Origin: Curtobacterium sp. VKM Ac-1393
GTDB lineage: Bacteria > Actinomycetota > Actinomycetes > Actinomycetales > Microbacteriaceae
Reading direction: 5' to 3'
Length of the DNA stretch: 64,000 nucleotides
Assembly (NCBI RefSeq): GCF_015350995.1
Contig: NZ_JADKRW010000001.1
Location: 695,702-759,701 of the forward strand
A program made the position numbers and the translations under genes. Within the stretch, counting starts at the first letter, position 1. Each line of letters opens with the position of its first letter. Shown piece by piece: positions 1 through 7,589 of this stretch. The notes under the pieces are model-generated. The model did no database searches and was not told the origin of the DNA. It worked only from the letters and a program-made list of their open reading frames with translations.

Positions 1-534
1 CTCGGGATGCCGCGGGCCACCACCTACCGGCTCATCACCCTGCTCGTCGAGGACGAGTACCTGGTGCGACTGCCGGACCTGCGCGGCTTCGCCCTCGGCC
101 ACAAGGTCGCCGACCTGGCCGGTGTGTCGCCCGCTCCGGCGCTCGCACCGCTGCCCCGGGCCGTACGGTCGGTGCTCGCCGACGTCCGCTCCGCGGTGCG
201 GGCCGGCGTGCACCTGGCGCGCTACGACGTCGGCGGCGTCCGTGACATCGACGTCGACCCGGACTTCCCGCTGCTCGACGAGGCCGCGCTGCGGGCGACG
301 CCCGGGTCGAGCGCGATGGGGCGGCTGCACGCCGAGGGCGGCCTCGGTCCGGTGCACCAGGTGGGGGCGTTCACGGCGGGGTTCGGGTGCCTGGCGTTCC
401 CGGTCCGCGGCGAGCGCGGAGAGCTCGTGGCGGGGCTGACCCTGTCGGCACCGGCTGCACGGGTGTCGTCGCCGGGGGACGCACTGGTGCACCTGCGCCG
501 GGCGGTGACGCGGCTCGAGCCGCTGCTCGGGTGA
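1..534 (+). CDS. IclR-family transcriptional regulator, 3' part (partial)
   Basis: The reading frame is open from the first base of the window, so the true start lies upstream. The visible part opens with the end of a winged helix-turn-helix (ATTYRLITLLVEDEYLVR, recognition helix and wing), then the sensor domain seen in IclR proteins: PLPRAVRSVLADVRSAVRAGVHLARYDVGG, and a C-terminal stretch ending with LAFPVRGERGELVAGLTLSAPAARV, which matches the conserved 'vaaPvrd..g.vvaalsvsgp' block. IclR regulators are usually about 250 residues, so some 70 are missing. The protein is a cytoplasmic DNA-binding regulator, typically of a neighbouring carbon-use operon; its target is probably to the left and not visible. 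It is convergent with the Fic gene, 13 bases apart. Confidence 0.85.
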   Translation, partial: LGMPRATTYRLITLLVEDEYLVRLPDLRGFALGHKVADLAGVSPAPALAPLPRAVRSVLADVRSAVRAGVHLARYDVGGVRDIDVDPDFPLLDEAALRATPGSSAMGRLHAEGGLGPVHQVGAFTAGFGCLAFPVRGERGELVAGLTLSAPAARVSSPGDALVHLRRAVTRLEPLLG

Positions 535-547
535 GGGATGACCTCGC

Positions 548-1390
548 TCAGGACGCAGCGCAGTCGGCGACGAACGCCATCAGCGGGGTCGCATCGTCCC
601 GCGTGAAGAGGATGTCCAACGCCTGGTTGAACTCGAACTGGCGCACGAACGGGATGCTCACCGCGTCGTACCCCTCTGACATGAGCAGACCCGTCATCAT
701 CAGGCGAGCCGTGCGCTTGTTGCCGTCGAAGTAGAACTGGGATCGCGTCGCCGCTGCGAAGTAGGCCAGCGCACGTTCCCGGGGGTCCTCCAGCGCTCCG
801 ACGAACGCACAGATCGATGCGAACCGTTCTTCGAGCTCGTCCTGGGGCACGCCGTCGACCACGCCGCCTGACGCCAACCGGACGGCTCCACCGCCACCGA
901 CGTCCCCTTCCCCGCGGAAGGCGCCGGACTCGATGGCCTCGTGCACCGCGACGCGACCGTGCAGGTCGTCCGAGACGACCTTCGACAGCACGAATCCCTG
1001 TGACGCGACGAGCGCATCGAGATGCGTGTAGCCGTCGACGAGCGCGAACACCTGACGCTCGTCCTCGATGGGGTGCCCGCCGACGGTGACACCGTCCAGG
1101 AGCGTCCGGACCTCGGGCAGGGTGAACGTGTTCCCCTCGAGCGCTGCGGCGTTCCACACGAGATCGGGGAGCACGGCGCTGAAGCGGTGGCGAGCACGCG
1201 AGGACGACGACCGTCCGATGCGGCCGAGGTCGATCCGTGCTGCGTCCCACGACACCCCGGTCGCGGCGAGGGCCTCGTCCGGTGACGTCCGGACCGATCC
1301 GGCGCGCTCCCCGGGCGGGACGGGCGTCGGCCGCCCCGGCCGTTTGACGTACGAGCCGGGGCCGAGCTCCCACGGCTGCCGCGGGCTCAA
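548..1390 (-). CDS. Fic-family protein with substituted catalytic histidine
   Basis: 280-residue Fic-fold protein. The active-site loop reads SQFYFDGNKRTAR around residues 217-229. In the canonical motif HPFxxGNGR the first residue is the catalytic base histidine; here it is Gln218, although the DGN-K-R anion-binding part is intact. An ALEGN segment at residues 83-87 resembles the autoinhibitory (S/T)xxxE(G/N) helix of class II Fic proteins. Fic enzymes normally transfer AMP or another phosphate-containing group from a nucleotide to a target hydroxyl. The start codon overlaps the stop of the upstream HTH gene (ATGA), so the two are translationally coupled and look like a toxin/antitoxin-style pair. 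With Gln in place of His this protein may be catalytically weak, altered, or binding-only. Family assignment is firm; activity is uncertain. Confidence 0.85.
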   Translation of the reverse strand: MSPRQPWELGPGSYVKRPGRPTPVPPGERAGSVRTSPDEALAATGVSWDAARIDLGRIGRSSSSRARHRFSAVLPDLVWNAAALEGNTFTLPEVRTLLDGVTVGGHPIEDERQVFALVDGYTHLDALVASQGFVLSKVVSDDLHGRVAVHEAIESGAFRGEGDVGGGGAVRLASGGVVDGVPQDELEERFASICAFVGALEDPRERALAYFAAATRSQFYFDGNKRTARLMMTGLLMSEGYDAVSIPFVRQFEFNQALDILFTRDDATPLMAFVADCAAS

Positions 1391-2139
1391 CGGTCACCCC
1401 GCGCGTACTGCGCCACCGCACTCCGGGCCGGCCCCCCGAGGCCCGCGGCGTCGATGAGTCCCTGGAGCGGGTCGACCAGGTGGACCGCCTCGATCTCGGT
1501 CGCGCCGATGAACACCGACGGGTGCGCGGGCACGACGGCGACGTCCACGGCCTCGCCCCGTCCGCGGCGGAACGTGTCCCCGACGAGCTGGGCGAAGGCG
1601 CGGGGGTCCTCGGTCCAGACGATCGTCGGTGCGACGATGCCGTCACCGATGCCGAGTGCGTCGAGCGCCGCCCAGCCGGACAGCGCCCACGGCGTGTTCG
1701 ATGCGCGTCCGGCGGACACGAGGCGGTCGATGTCCCACGTGTCGGCGGTGAGCAGGACGGCTCCGTCCCGTTCGAGTGGAGCGGTCGCGGTCCCCGCCTC
1801 CGCGATCACGGCGGCAGCGTCCGCGGGCTCTGCCGTCCCGACGAACCGTTCGAGACGTGCGGCCCACTCGGACGCGGCATCAGCCCATTCGGCCAGGCGG
1901 TCGTCGCCGAGACGTGCACGCGCCGCCACCGCTGCGAGCGGATCACTCAGGACGGAGAGCGTGACGTCGAGGTCGAAGCCCGCCGCGATGGCGAGCTCGC
2001 GGAGGTCGTCGATCCGCGGCGACGCGCCACCGAGCATGCGGTAGACCGTCGGCCGGCTCACTCCGGAACGGGCGGCGATCCGGGTCGCACCGAAGGCAGC
2101 GGTGCCGCGGAGCTCGGGGATGACCTGGTCGATCTGCAC
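1387..2139 (-). CDS. HTH regulator / antitoxin-like protein paired with Fic
   Basis: 250-residue protein with an N-terminal helix-turn-helix at about residues 14-38 (FGATRIAARSGVSRPTVYRM), followed by a helical linker and a C-terminal alpha/beta part containing PWALSGWAALDALGIG and VHLVDPLQGLIDAAGLGG. The latter resembles the C-terminal region of proteins encoded beside abortive-infection or nucleotidyltransferase toxins, but I cannot name the fold with confidence. It is the first gene of a two-gene unit with the Fic protein, overlapping by four bases, so a role as cognate antitoxin and autorepressor is the simplest inference. A 14-bp perfect palindrome lies 41 bases upstream. The ATG start is taken because it opens directly into the HTH region; no strong ribosome binding site is visible. 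Confidence 0.65.
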   Translation of the reverse strand: MQIDQVIPELRGTAAFGATRIAARSGVSRPTVYRMLGGASPRIDDLRELAIAAGFDLDVTLSVLSDPLAAVAARARLGDDRLAEWADAASEWAARLERFVGTAEPADAAAVIAEAGTATAPLERDGAVLLTADTWDIDRLVSAGRASNTPWALSGWAALDALGIGDGIVAPTIVWTEDPRAFAQLVGDTFRRGRGEAVDVAVVPAHPSVFIGATEIEAVHLVDPLQGLIDAAGLGGPARSAVAQYARGDR

Positions 2140-2179
2140 CGAACGATCGTATCAAGAATGAGACAATCGCGGATGACCG

Positions 2180-2193
2180 TCTCGAATTCGAGA
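2180..2193. promoter_or_regulatory. 14-bp palindrome in the divergent regulator/SDR intergenic region
   Basis: TCTCGAATTCGAGA is perfectly self-complementary and sits in the 108-base gap between the HTH gene (leftward) and the SDR-like gene (rightward). Its position suggests an operator for the HTH protein. Nothing in the sequence shows which gene it controls. Confidence 0.35.
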
Positions 2194-2247
2194 ATGATCG
2201 CGCAGAGCCGCATGACCTCGGCCGGGCAATCGGCATAGCGTGGGCGC

Positions 2248-2934
2248 GTGGACCTCGAACTCAAGAACCGTGTCGCACTCGTCGTCGGAGGCAAGGGGTA
2301 CATCGGTGCCGCCGTCGCCGACCGCCTCCGAGCCGAGGGGGCGACCGTCGTCGTCGCGTCCCGCAGCGCCGACGACTCCGACGGCAGCGTGTCGATCGAC
2401 ACCGCCTCGCAGGAGTCGGTGGACGCGGGCATCGCCACCGTCCTCGAGCGGCACGGGCGCATCGACGTGCTCGTCGTGACCGCCGCACCGAGTGCGAGCA
2501 CGCTCGACCCGGCCCGGAAGTCCGACCCGGAGCAGGTCCTCGACGCGATCGACGGCAAGGCCCTCGGGTTCCTCCGGATCGCGAACGCCGTGCTCCCCGC
2601 GCAGCGCGAGGCCGGGTTCGGCCGCGTGGTCGTGGTGAGCGGCCAGAACGCCTACTTCTCCGGCAACATCACGGCGTCGCTCCGGAACACGGCGGTGAGC
2701 GTCATCGCGAAGAACCTGGCCGACGACGTGGCGGGGACCGGGGTCACGGTGAACGTCGTCAACCCCGGGATGGTGACGGACACCCCGTCCGCCGAGGTCC
2801 GTCCAGGAGGCCCCGGCGACTCGACGCCGCAGCAGATCGCCGACCTCATCGCGTTCCTGTCGTCGCCACTGAACGCGGTGTCCGGCGAGTCCGTCTCGAT
2901 CGCGCACCGTCAGCTCGGGTCCGTCGTCGTCTGA
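2248..2934 (+). CDS. SDR-family protein lacking the usual catalytic Tyr-Lys
   Basis: 228-residue short-chain dehydrogenase/reductase fold starting at GTG. The N-terminal Rossmann element is VALVVGGKGYIGAAVADRL, with strands IDVLVVTAAPSA and RVVVVSGQNAYF recognisable as the cofactor-binding core. The active-site serine position (VVVSG) is kept, but at the place where YxxxK is expected, about 13 residues later, the sequence runs TASLRNT, so neither Tyr nor Lys is present. The C-terminal VNVVNPGMV block and the short GESVSIAH ending are SDR-like. This suggests a binding or regulatory SDR, or an enzyme with other catalytic residues. It is divergent from the HTH-Fic pair and followed by a strong palindrome. 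Substrate is unknown. Confidence 0.75.
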   Translation: MDLELKNRVALVVGGKGYIGAAVADRLRAEGATVVVASRSADDSDGSVSIDTASQESVDAGIATVLERHGRIDVLVVTAAPSASTLDPARKSDPEQVLDAIDGKALGFLRIANAVLPAQREAGFGRVVVVSGQNAYFSGNITASLRNTAVSVIAKNLADDVAGTGVTVNVVNPGMVTDTPSAEVRPGGPGDSTPQQIADLIAFLSSPLNAVSGESVSIAHRQLGSVVV

Positions 2935-2970
2935 TCCCCGAGTACCGGGTGGTCGCCCCGCGCTTCACCC

Positions 2971-2996
2971 GCAGGGACGAAGCGCTTCGCCCCTGC
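2971..2996. repeat. 26-bp near-perfect inverted repeat
   Basis: Bases 2971-2996 form 13-bp arms with a single mismatch (2977 against 2990); the centre is CGAAGCGCTTCG. It lies 37 bases after the SDR stop and 141 bases before the kinase start. It could terminate the SDR transcript, although no T-run follows, or be an operator for the two-component genes. Confidence 0.5.
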
Positions 2997-3036
2997 GCCC
3001 GATGCCCCCGTGGCGCCGGGCCGCGAGTCTGGTGGC

Positions 3037-3129
3037 ATGGAGTCCTCGACGAAACACACGATCGCCACGCTGCTGGTCTGCGCCGCCATCGTCGCCATCA
3101 CCGTCATCGCCCTCGCCGCCATGCGATGA
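3037..3129 (+). CDS. possible 30-residue single-helix membrane peptide
   Basis: A short ATG frame encodes a peptide starting MESSTKHTIATLLV and ending LAAMR, almost all of it one hydrophobic helix of about 20 residues flanked by charges. It ends 8 bases before the kinase GTG start, so it would be the first gene of the two-component unit. No clear ribosome binding site precedes it (GTCTGGTGGC), and short hydrophobic frames arise easily in GC-rich DNA. It could be a small membrane partner of the sensor kinase or chance. Confidence 0.3.
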   Translation: MESSTKHTIATLLVCAAIVAITVIALAAMR

Positions 3130-3136
3130 TCGAGCC

Positions 3137-4348
3137 GTGACGGACCGGCGCACGTTCATCCGGCCGCTCGCCGCCCGTTCGATCGCCGTGGACGTGGCGT
3201 GGGCGGTCCTCGCGGCGTTCGTCTTCCTGCTGCCGATCGAGGTCGAACTCGAGCACGCGAGCTTCCTCGCGGTGCTCGCCGCCGCCGGTGCGATCGCGCT
3301 CCGTCGGGTCTCCCCGTCGGCCGCGATGCTGCTGGTCGTGGTCCTCGGGATCGTCCAGGTCGGCGGCGGTGAGCGCCCGTCACTCGTCGACCTCGCCATC
3401 TTCGTCGTCATCGGCACCACGGCCGTCGTCGGCACCCGGACCGAGGTCATCGTCTCGGGCGTGCTCGCGTTCGTCGCCGGGGTCGGTGCGACGCTCTACC
3501 TCGCCGTCACCGGCTTCCGGTACCTCGTGCTGCTCAACGGCCCGCGCGACCAGGCCTTCCTCGCGATGGCCGCACCGGTCGCCGCACTGCTCGGGGTGTG
3601 GGCCGGCGGGGTCGCCGTCCGGGCCTTCCGCTCGCGCGACCGCGAGTCGGTCCGCCGCGCCGACGCCGAGGCGGCAGCGTCGCGCGCCGAGGCCGTCGCC
3701 ACCGAGGCCGAGGCGACCGCCACCCGGGCCATCGACGTCGCGGAGTCCGAGCGCATCCGCGCGGACATCGCCCGCGACGTGCACGACGTCGTCGGCCACT
3801 CGCTCGCGGTGATCATCGCGCAGGCGGACTCGGTGCCGTTCCTGGCCGACGAGGCCCGCATCCGCGAGGTCAGCGCCACCATCGCCAGCACCGCCCGCAG
3901 CTCCCTGGTCGAGGTCCGCCAGGTGCTCGGGCACATCGACGGCTCCGGGGAGACGACCGACCCGGGCTCGCTCGAGGAGATCGTGCAGGGCATCCGCGAG
4001 GCCGGCGTCGACGTCGACCGCACCGTCCGCGGGGTCCCGATCACACTCCGACCCGACACCGGCACCGCTGCCCGTCGCGTGCTGCAGGAGATGCTGACGA
4101 ACGCGCTCCGGCACGGTGCTCCGGGGCTGCCCGTCGTGGTCCGTGAGACCTGGCGGAGCGCCGACGTCGTGCTCGAGGTCGAGAACGTCGTCGGTGACGG
4201 CACAACCGGGGGCTCCGGCCGGGGGATCGACGGCATGCACACCCGCCTCACCGCACTCGGCGGGTCGTTCGACGCCGCCGCGCTGGACGACGTGTTCGCC
4301 GCACGCGCCCGCATCCCGTTCGACGTCCAAGGGGGACCCGTCCGATGA
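3137..4348 (+). CDS. sensor histidine kinase, NarL-type two-component system
   Basis: 403-residue membrane kinase, start taken as the GTG at 3137 (VTDRRTF), because upstream sequence in this frame is low-complexity Ser/Pro/Arg. The N-terminal half holds five or six hydrophobic segments (residues about 15-160) with little extracellular loop, then a coiled-coil stretch rich in Ala/Glu/Arg (about 170-205). The HisKA_3 dimerisation motif is DIARDVHDVVGHS, with the phosphorylatable His at residue 216. The ATPase part includes an N-box (LQEMLTNALRHG) and a G-box (GSGRGIDGMHTRL). It overlaps the response regulator by four bases, so the two are partners. The lack of a sensor domain outside the membrane suggests it senses membrane or cell-envelope conditions, as DesK/LiaS-type kinases do; the signal itself is not identifiable. 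Confidence 0.9.
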   Translation: MTDRRTFIRPLAARSIAVDVAWAVLAAFVFLLPIEVELEHASFLAVLAAAGAIALRRVSPSAAMLLVVVLGIVQVGGGERPSLVDLAIFVVIGTTAVVGTRTEVIVSGVLAFVAGVGATLYLAVTGFRYLVLLNGPRDQAFLAMAAPVAALLGVWAGGVAVRAFRSRDRESVRRADAEAAASRAEAVATEAEATATRAIDVAESERIRADIARDVHDVVGHSLAVIIAQADSVPFLADEARIREVSATIASTARSSLVEVRQVLGHIDGSGETTDPGSLEEIVQGIREAGVDVDRTVRGVPITLRPDTGTAARRVLQEMLTNALRHGAPGLPVVVRETWRSADVVLEVENVVGDGTTGGSGRGIDGMHTRLTALGGSFDAAALDDVFAARARIPFDVQGGPVR

Positions 4349-5016
4349 CCGACCCGATCAGGATCCTGCTCACCGACGACCAGGCGCTGTTCCGCGCCGG
4401 TCTGCGCGTGGTGCTCGACGCGCAGGACGACATGCAGGTGGTGGGCGAGGCCGCGGACGGTGCCGAGGCGCTCGCCCGCATCCAGGAGCTCCGACCCGAC
4501 GTGATGCTGCTCGACATGCGCATGGCCGGCATGGACGGCGTCGAGACCGTCCGTCAGCTGTTCTCCGGCGCCGTCGAGGGCCCGCTCCCCCGCGTCGTGG
4601 TGCTCACCACGTTCGGGCTCGACCCCGCCGCCGCGACCGCGATCCGGCTCGGCGCGAGCGGCTTCCTGCTCAAGGACGCCACGCCGACGTTCCTGTTCGC
4701 CGCGGTCCGCGCCGTGCACGAGGGCAGCTCGGTGATCGCTCCGAACGACCTCGCGCAGCTCTTCGGCGCCGACGTCGCGAAGGCACCCGCCCCGCAACCG
4801 CCGGAGTTCCAGGCGCTGACCGAACGCGAGCGGGTGGTGTTCGGCTGGGCGTCCCGCGGGCTCTCGAACGCCGAGATCGCGACGAAGGAGTACGTCACCG
4901 AGTCGACCGTGAAGACGCAGATCTCGAGCATCCTCGGCAAGCTCTCGCTGCGGGACCGCGTGCAGCTCGTGGTCTACGCGCACGACCACGGGCTGGCGGG
5001 TACCCGCGACGCTTGA
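4345..5016 (+). CDS. response regulator, NarL/FixJ family
   Basis: 223-residue regulator. The N-terminal receiver starts IRILLTDDQALFRAGLR, with phospho-acceptor Asp57 in VMLLDMRMAG, the Thr of VVVLTTFG, and Lys in FLLKDATP. The C-terminal LuxR-type HTH is LTERERVVFGWASRGLSNAEIA and TVKTQISSILGKL. It is expressed with the preceding kinase through an ATGA overlap. Phosphorylation would promote dimerisation and DNA binding. The targets are unknown; no adjacent transporter gene, as often found with LiaR/DesR pairs, is present. It is convergent with the isomerase gene, with nine bases between stops. Confidence 0.93.
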   Translation: MTDPIRILLTDDQALFRAGLRVVLDAQDDMQVVGEAADGAEALARIQELRPDVMLLDMRMAGMDGVETVRQLFSGAVEGPLPRVVVLTTFGLDPAAATAIRLGASGFLLKDATPTFLFAAVRAVHEGSSVIAPNDLAQLFGADVAKAPAPQPPEFQALTERERVVFGWASRGLSNAEIATKEYVTESTVKTQISSILGKLSLRDRVQLVVYAHDHGLAGTRDA

Positions 5017-5025
5017 AAGGTATGC

Positions 5026-5877
5026 CTATTCAAGGCCGCCGAGGTCGAGCGCTGCGACCTCGTCCAGGACGGTCTCGACCGCAGCCGGATCGTGCGCGAA
5101 CCGACCGAGGAACAGCCCGCTGATCCGCCCCTGCCCGCGGGTGAGCAACCCCGGACCTGCGCTGCCCCCGTACAGCACGGTGCTCCCGCGCAGCTCGGGT
5201 CGCGTGGCGAGGTGCTGCTCGATCCCCGCGAGCACCGCCACGATGTGGTCGTCCGGCGCCGGCGCGGGCGCACCGATCGCCCACACCGGCTCGTAGGCGA
5301 CGGTCAGCGCCCCGGCCAGACCGTCCGCGACGGCGGACGAGACGGCACGGTCGAGCTGCGCGGTCACCTCCGCCACGGCTTCCGCTGCACCCGGCCTGGG
5401 CCCACGCGAGCCGGTTCCGGCACGCTGCGGAGCTTGCGGAGCGGCGTGACGGCCGAGCTCGTGGGGAGAGGCCCGGGTCGTCTCCCCGACACAGAGGAGC
5501 GGGTGCAGGTCGTTGCGGAAGGCCGCGTGCACCTTCGCGGTGACGGTCGCGTCGTCCTCGTGGAACAGGGAGCGTCGTTCGGCGTGCCCGATCTCGACCA
5601 GGTCGACCCCGATCTCCCGCAGTTCGGCGCCCGAGACCTCACCGGTGAACGCCCCTTCGTCGGCCCACGACAGGTCCTGCGCGGCCAGGAGCACCCCGGA
5701 CCCGGCCAGCACGTCACGCACGGTGACGAGCGCCGGGAACGTCGGCGCCACGAACAGCGAGGCCGCTCCCGACCGGGTCGCGGGGTGCCGCCGGGCGATC
5801 TCGGCGACGGCCCCCGACCACTGCAGGGTCCGGGCGTGCGAGAAGTACGTCTTCAACGACACCCCGATGGTGATCAC
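5026..5877 (-). CDS. triose-phosphate-isomerase homologue, probable L-erythrulose-1-phosphate isomerase
   Basis: 283-residue TIM-barrel protein of the triose-phosphate isomerase family. Visible motifs are VSLKTY (substrate-binding Lys), EIGHAERR (His of the active site), VAYEPVWAIG (catalytic Glu, phosphate loop) and VLYGGSAGPG (phosphate binding). An insertion of about 25 residues rich in Pro/Arg/Gly (around residues 140-170) is unusual. The GTG start overlaps the stop of the DhaK-DhaL gene. TPI paralogues encoded beside a DhaK-type kinase act on four-carbon ketose phosphates (LerI-type, L-erythrulose 1-phosphate to D-erythrulose 4-phosphate), so this is the likelier job than glycolysis. It is the last gene of the operon. 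Confidence 0.8.
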   Translation of the reverse strand: MITIGVSLKTYFSHARTLQWSGAVAEIARRHPATRSGAASLFVAPTFPALVTVRDVLAGSGVLLAAQDLSWADEGAFTGEVSGAELREIGVDLVEIGHAERRSLFHEDDATVTAKVHAAFRNDLHPLLCVGETTRASPHELGRHAAPQAPQRAGTGSRGPRPGAAEAVAEVTAQLDRAVSSAVADGLAGALTVAYEPVWAIGAPAPAPDDHIVAVLAGIEQHLATRPELRGSTVLYGGSAGPGLLTRGQGRISGLFLGRFAHDPAAVETVLDEVAALDLGGLE

Positions 5878-7589
5878 GGTGCGAGCGTCTCCACGATGAG
5901 CGCGAACGACACCGCACCCGGGTCCGGTGTGCCGACGGCCTGCTCGGCGTGGGTGCGTGCACGGCCCATCTTCGGCACGAGCGACGCGGTGGCGTCGGCG
6001 GCCTCGCGGGCGGCGCTGACGGCGTCCGCCCAGGCGTCCGCGAGCGACGCCCCCGCGTCGATCCGGGTGCGGAGCACCTCGTCGAAGGGCACCAGCGCGT
6101 CGACCATGGTCTTGTCACCGGTGGTCGCGCCGAACGCGAGGACCGCCTCGGTGGCGGCGTGCACCGCGCTCTGGACCGTGGCGGCCGACGGACGCTCGTC
6201 GTCCCCGAGGACGCGACCCAGTGCCTCCAGGCCGGCTCCCCAGATCGCACCGGACGTGCCGCCGGCCTTGTCCGACCAGGCGTCGCCGGCGATCCGCAGG
6301 ACGGTACCGACACCTGCGCGGGCGGTTACTGCATCCGTGGCCGCTGCCGCTGCGGCGTGCGCGCCGCGCTGCATGCCGATGCCGTGGTCGCCGTCACCGG
6401 CGACGGCGTCGATGCGCCCGAGCTCGTCGGCGTGCTCGTCGAGGAGCGCGCGGACGGCGGCGAAGCCGGCCGCGACCCGCTCGCCGACCGCCCGTGAGTC
6501 GTCGCTCGCCGCGCCGATGGCGACACCCTCGGCGTCCGCTTCGACGGTGGAGGGGTCGACGCGTTCCTGCGGGACGGCGCCACCCTTGCGGTAGGCGGGG
6601 GTGTCCGCGGGCGCTGCCCAGAGTTCCTCGAGTTCGGCGTCGAGCCAGAACAGGGTGAGCGAGACGCCGGCCATGTCGAAGCTCGTGACGAGTTCGCCGA
6701 CCTCGGGTTCGACGATGACGACCCCTGCGTCGGCGAGCCGCTGCTGCACGGAGCGGTAGACGACGAAGAGCTCCTCGTACTTGACGCTGCCCAGCCCGTT
6801 CAGGATCGGGACGACGCGCGCGCCGTTCTCTCCGTCGAGCGTCACCCCGTCGGGCAGTTCGTCGAGCAGACGGGACACCAGCAGCTCGGCCAGGCCGTCC
6901 GCGGTGGGCACGTCCGTCTCGTCGATGCCCCGCTCGCCGTGGATGCCCATGCCGATGGCCATCCGCCCCTCGGGCACCGTGAACAGGGGTTCGTCGGCAC
7001 CGGGCAGGGAGCAGCCGGAGAACGCGACGCCGAACGATCGCGTGCGGTCGTTGGCGCGCTCGGCGACGGCCGTGACCTCGTCGAGGCGACGGCCCTGCTC
7101 GGCGGCGGCACCGGCGACCTTGAAGACGCAGAGGTCGCCCGCGATGCCACGCCGTTCCTGCGCGCGGTCCGCCGGCGCACTCACCACGTCGTCGGTGACC
7201 CGGACCGTCCGGACCGGGATGCCGTCGGTCTCGAGCGTGCGCGCCGCGGCGTCGAAGTTCAGGACGTCGCCGGCGTAGTTGCCGTAGCTCAGCAGCACCC
7301 CGCCGCCGTGCTCGGCGGCCCGGGCGACGCCGGCCACCTGCTGGGCGCTGGGACTGGCGAACAGGTTGCCCATCGCGGCACCGGCTGCCAGGCCGGGCCC
7401 GACGAGTCCACCGAACGCCGGGTAGTGGCCGGAGCCGCCACCGATCACGACGGCGACCGTGCCCTCGGGGCTGGTGGTGGCGCGGGCGACGCCGCCGTGC
7501 ACCTTCCGCACCCAACGTTCGTTCGCGGCGACGAAGCCGTCGGTCGCCTCGTCGGCGAAGTCCGCCGGGTCGTTGAACAGTCTGGTCAC
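5874..7589 (-). CDS. fused DhaK-DhaL ketose kinase, probable L-erythrulose 1-kinase
   Basis: 571-residue kinase, GTG start (VTRLFNDP) overlapping the MFS stop by four bases. The N-terminal DhaK domain has VVIGGGSGHYPAF and FASPSAQQ in the substrate pocket, and GIHGERGIDE, where the His forms the hemiaminal with the ketose carbonyl. The C-terminal DhaL domain has the metal-binding AGDGDHGIG and DKAGGTSGAIWG. ATP-dependent DhaK-DhaL fusions phosphorylate dihydroxyacetone or four-carbon ketoses such as erythrulose. Coupling to a TPI homologue and to sugar-acid-type dehydrogenases favours erythrulose. Fold is certain; substrate is inferred from context. Confidence 0.87.
   Translation of the reverse strand: MTRLFNDPADFADEATDGFVAANERWVRKVHGGVARATTSPEGTVAVVIGGGSGHYPAFGGLVGPGLAAGAAMGNLFASPSAQQVAGVARAAEHGGGVLLSYGNYAGDVLNFDAAARTLETDGIPVRTVRVTDDVVSAPADRAQERRGIAGDLCVFKVAGAAAEQGRRLDEVTAVAERANDRTRSFGVAFSGCSLPGADEPLFTVPEGRMAIGMGIHGERGIDETDVPTADGLAELLVSRLLDELPDGVTLDGENGARVVPILNGLGSVKYEELFVVYRSVQQRLADAGVVIVEPEVGELVTSFDMAGVSLTLFWLDAELEELWAAPADTPAYRKGGAVPQERVDPSTVEADAEGVAIGAASDDSRAVGERVAAGFAAVRALLDEHADELGRIDAVAGDGDHGIGMQRGAHAAAAAATDAVTARAGVGTVLRIAGDAWSDKAGGTSGAIWGAGLEALGRVLGDDERPSAATVQSAVHAATEAVLAFGATTGDKTMVDALVPFDEVLRTRIDAGASLADAWADAVSAAREAADATASLVPKMGRARTHAEQAVGTPDPGAVSFALIVETLAP

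Noticed and set aside
222..1646. 474-codon minus-strand open frame across the IclR, Fic and HTH genes
   Set aside because: It is rich in Arg/Ser/Pro, has no domain, and overlaps three well-supported genes; long antisense frames are normal in GC-rich DNA.
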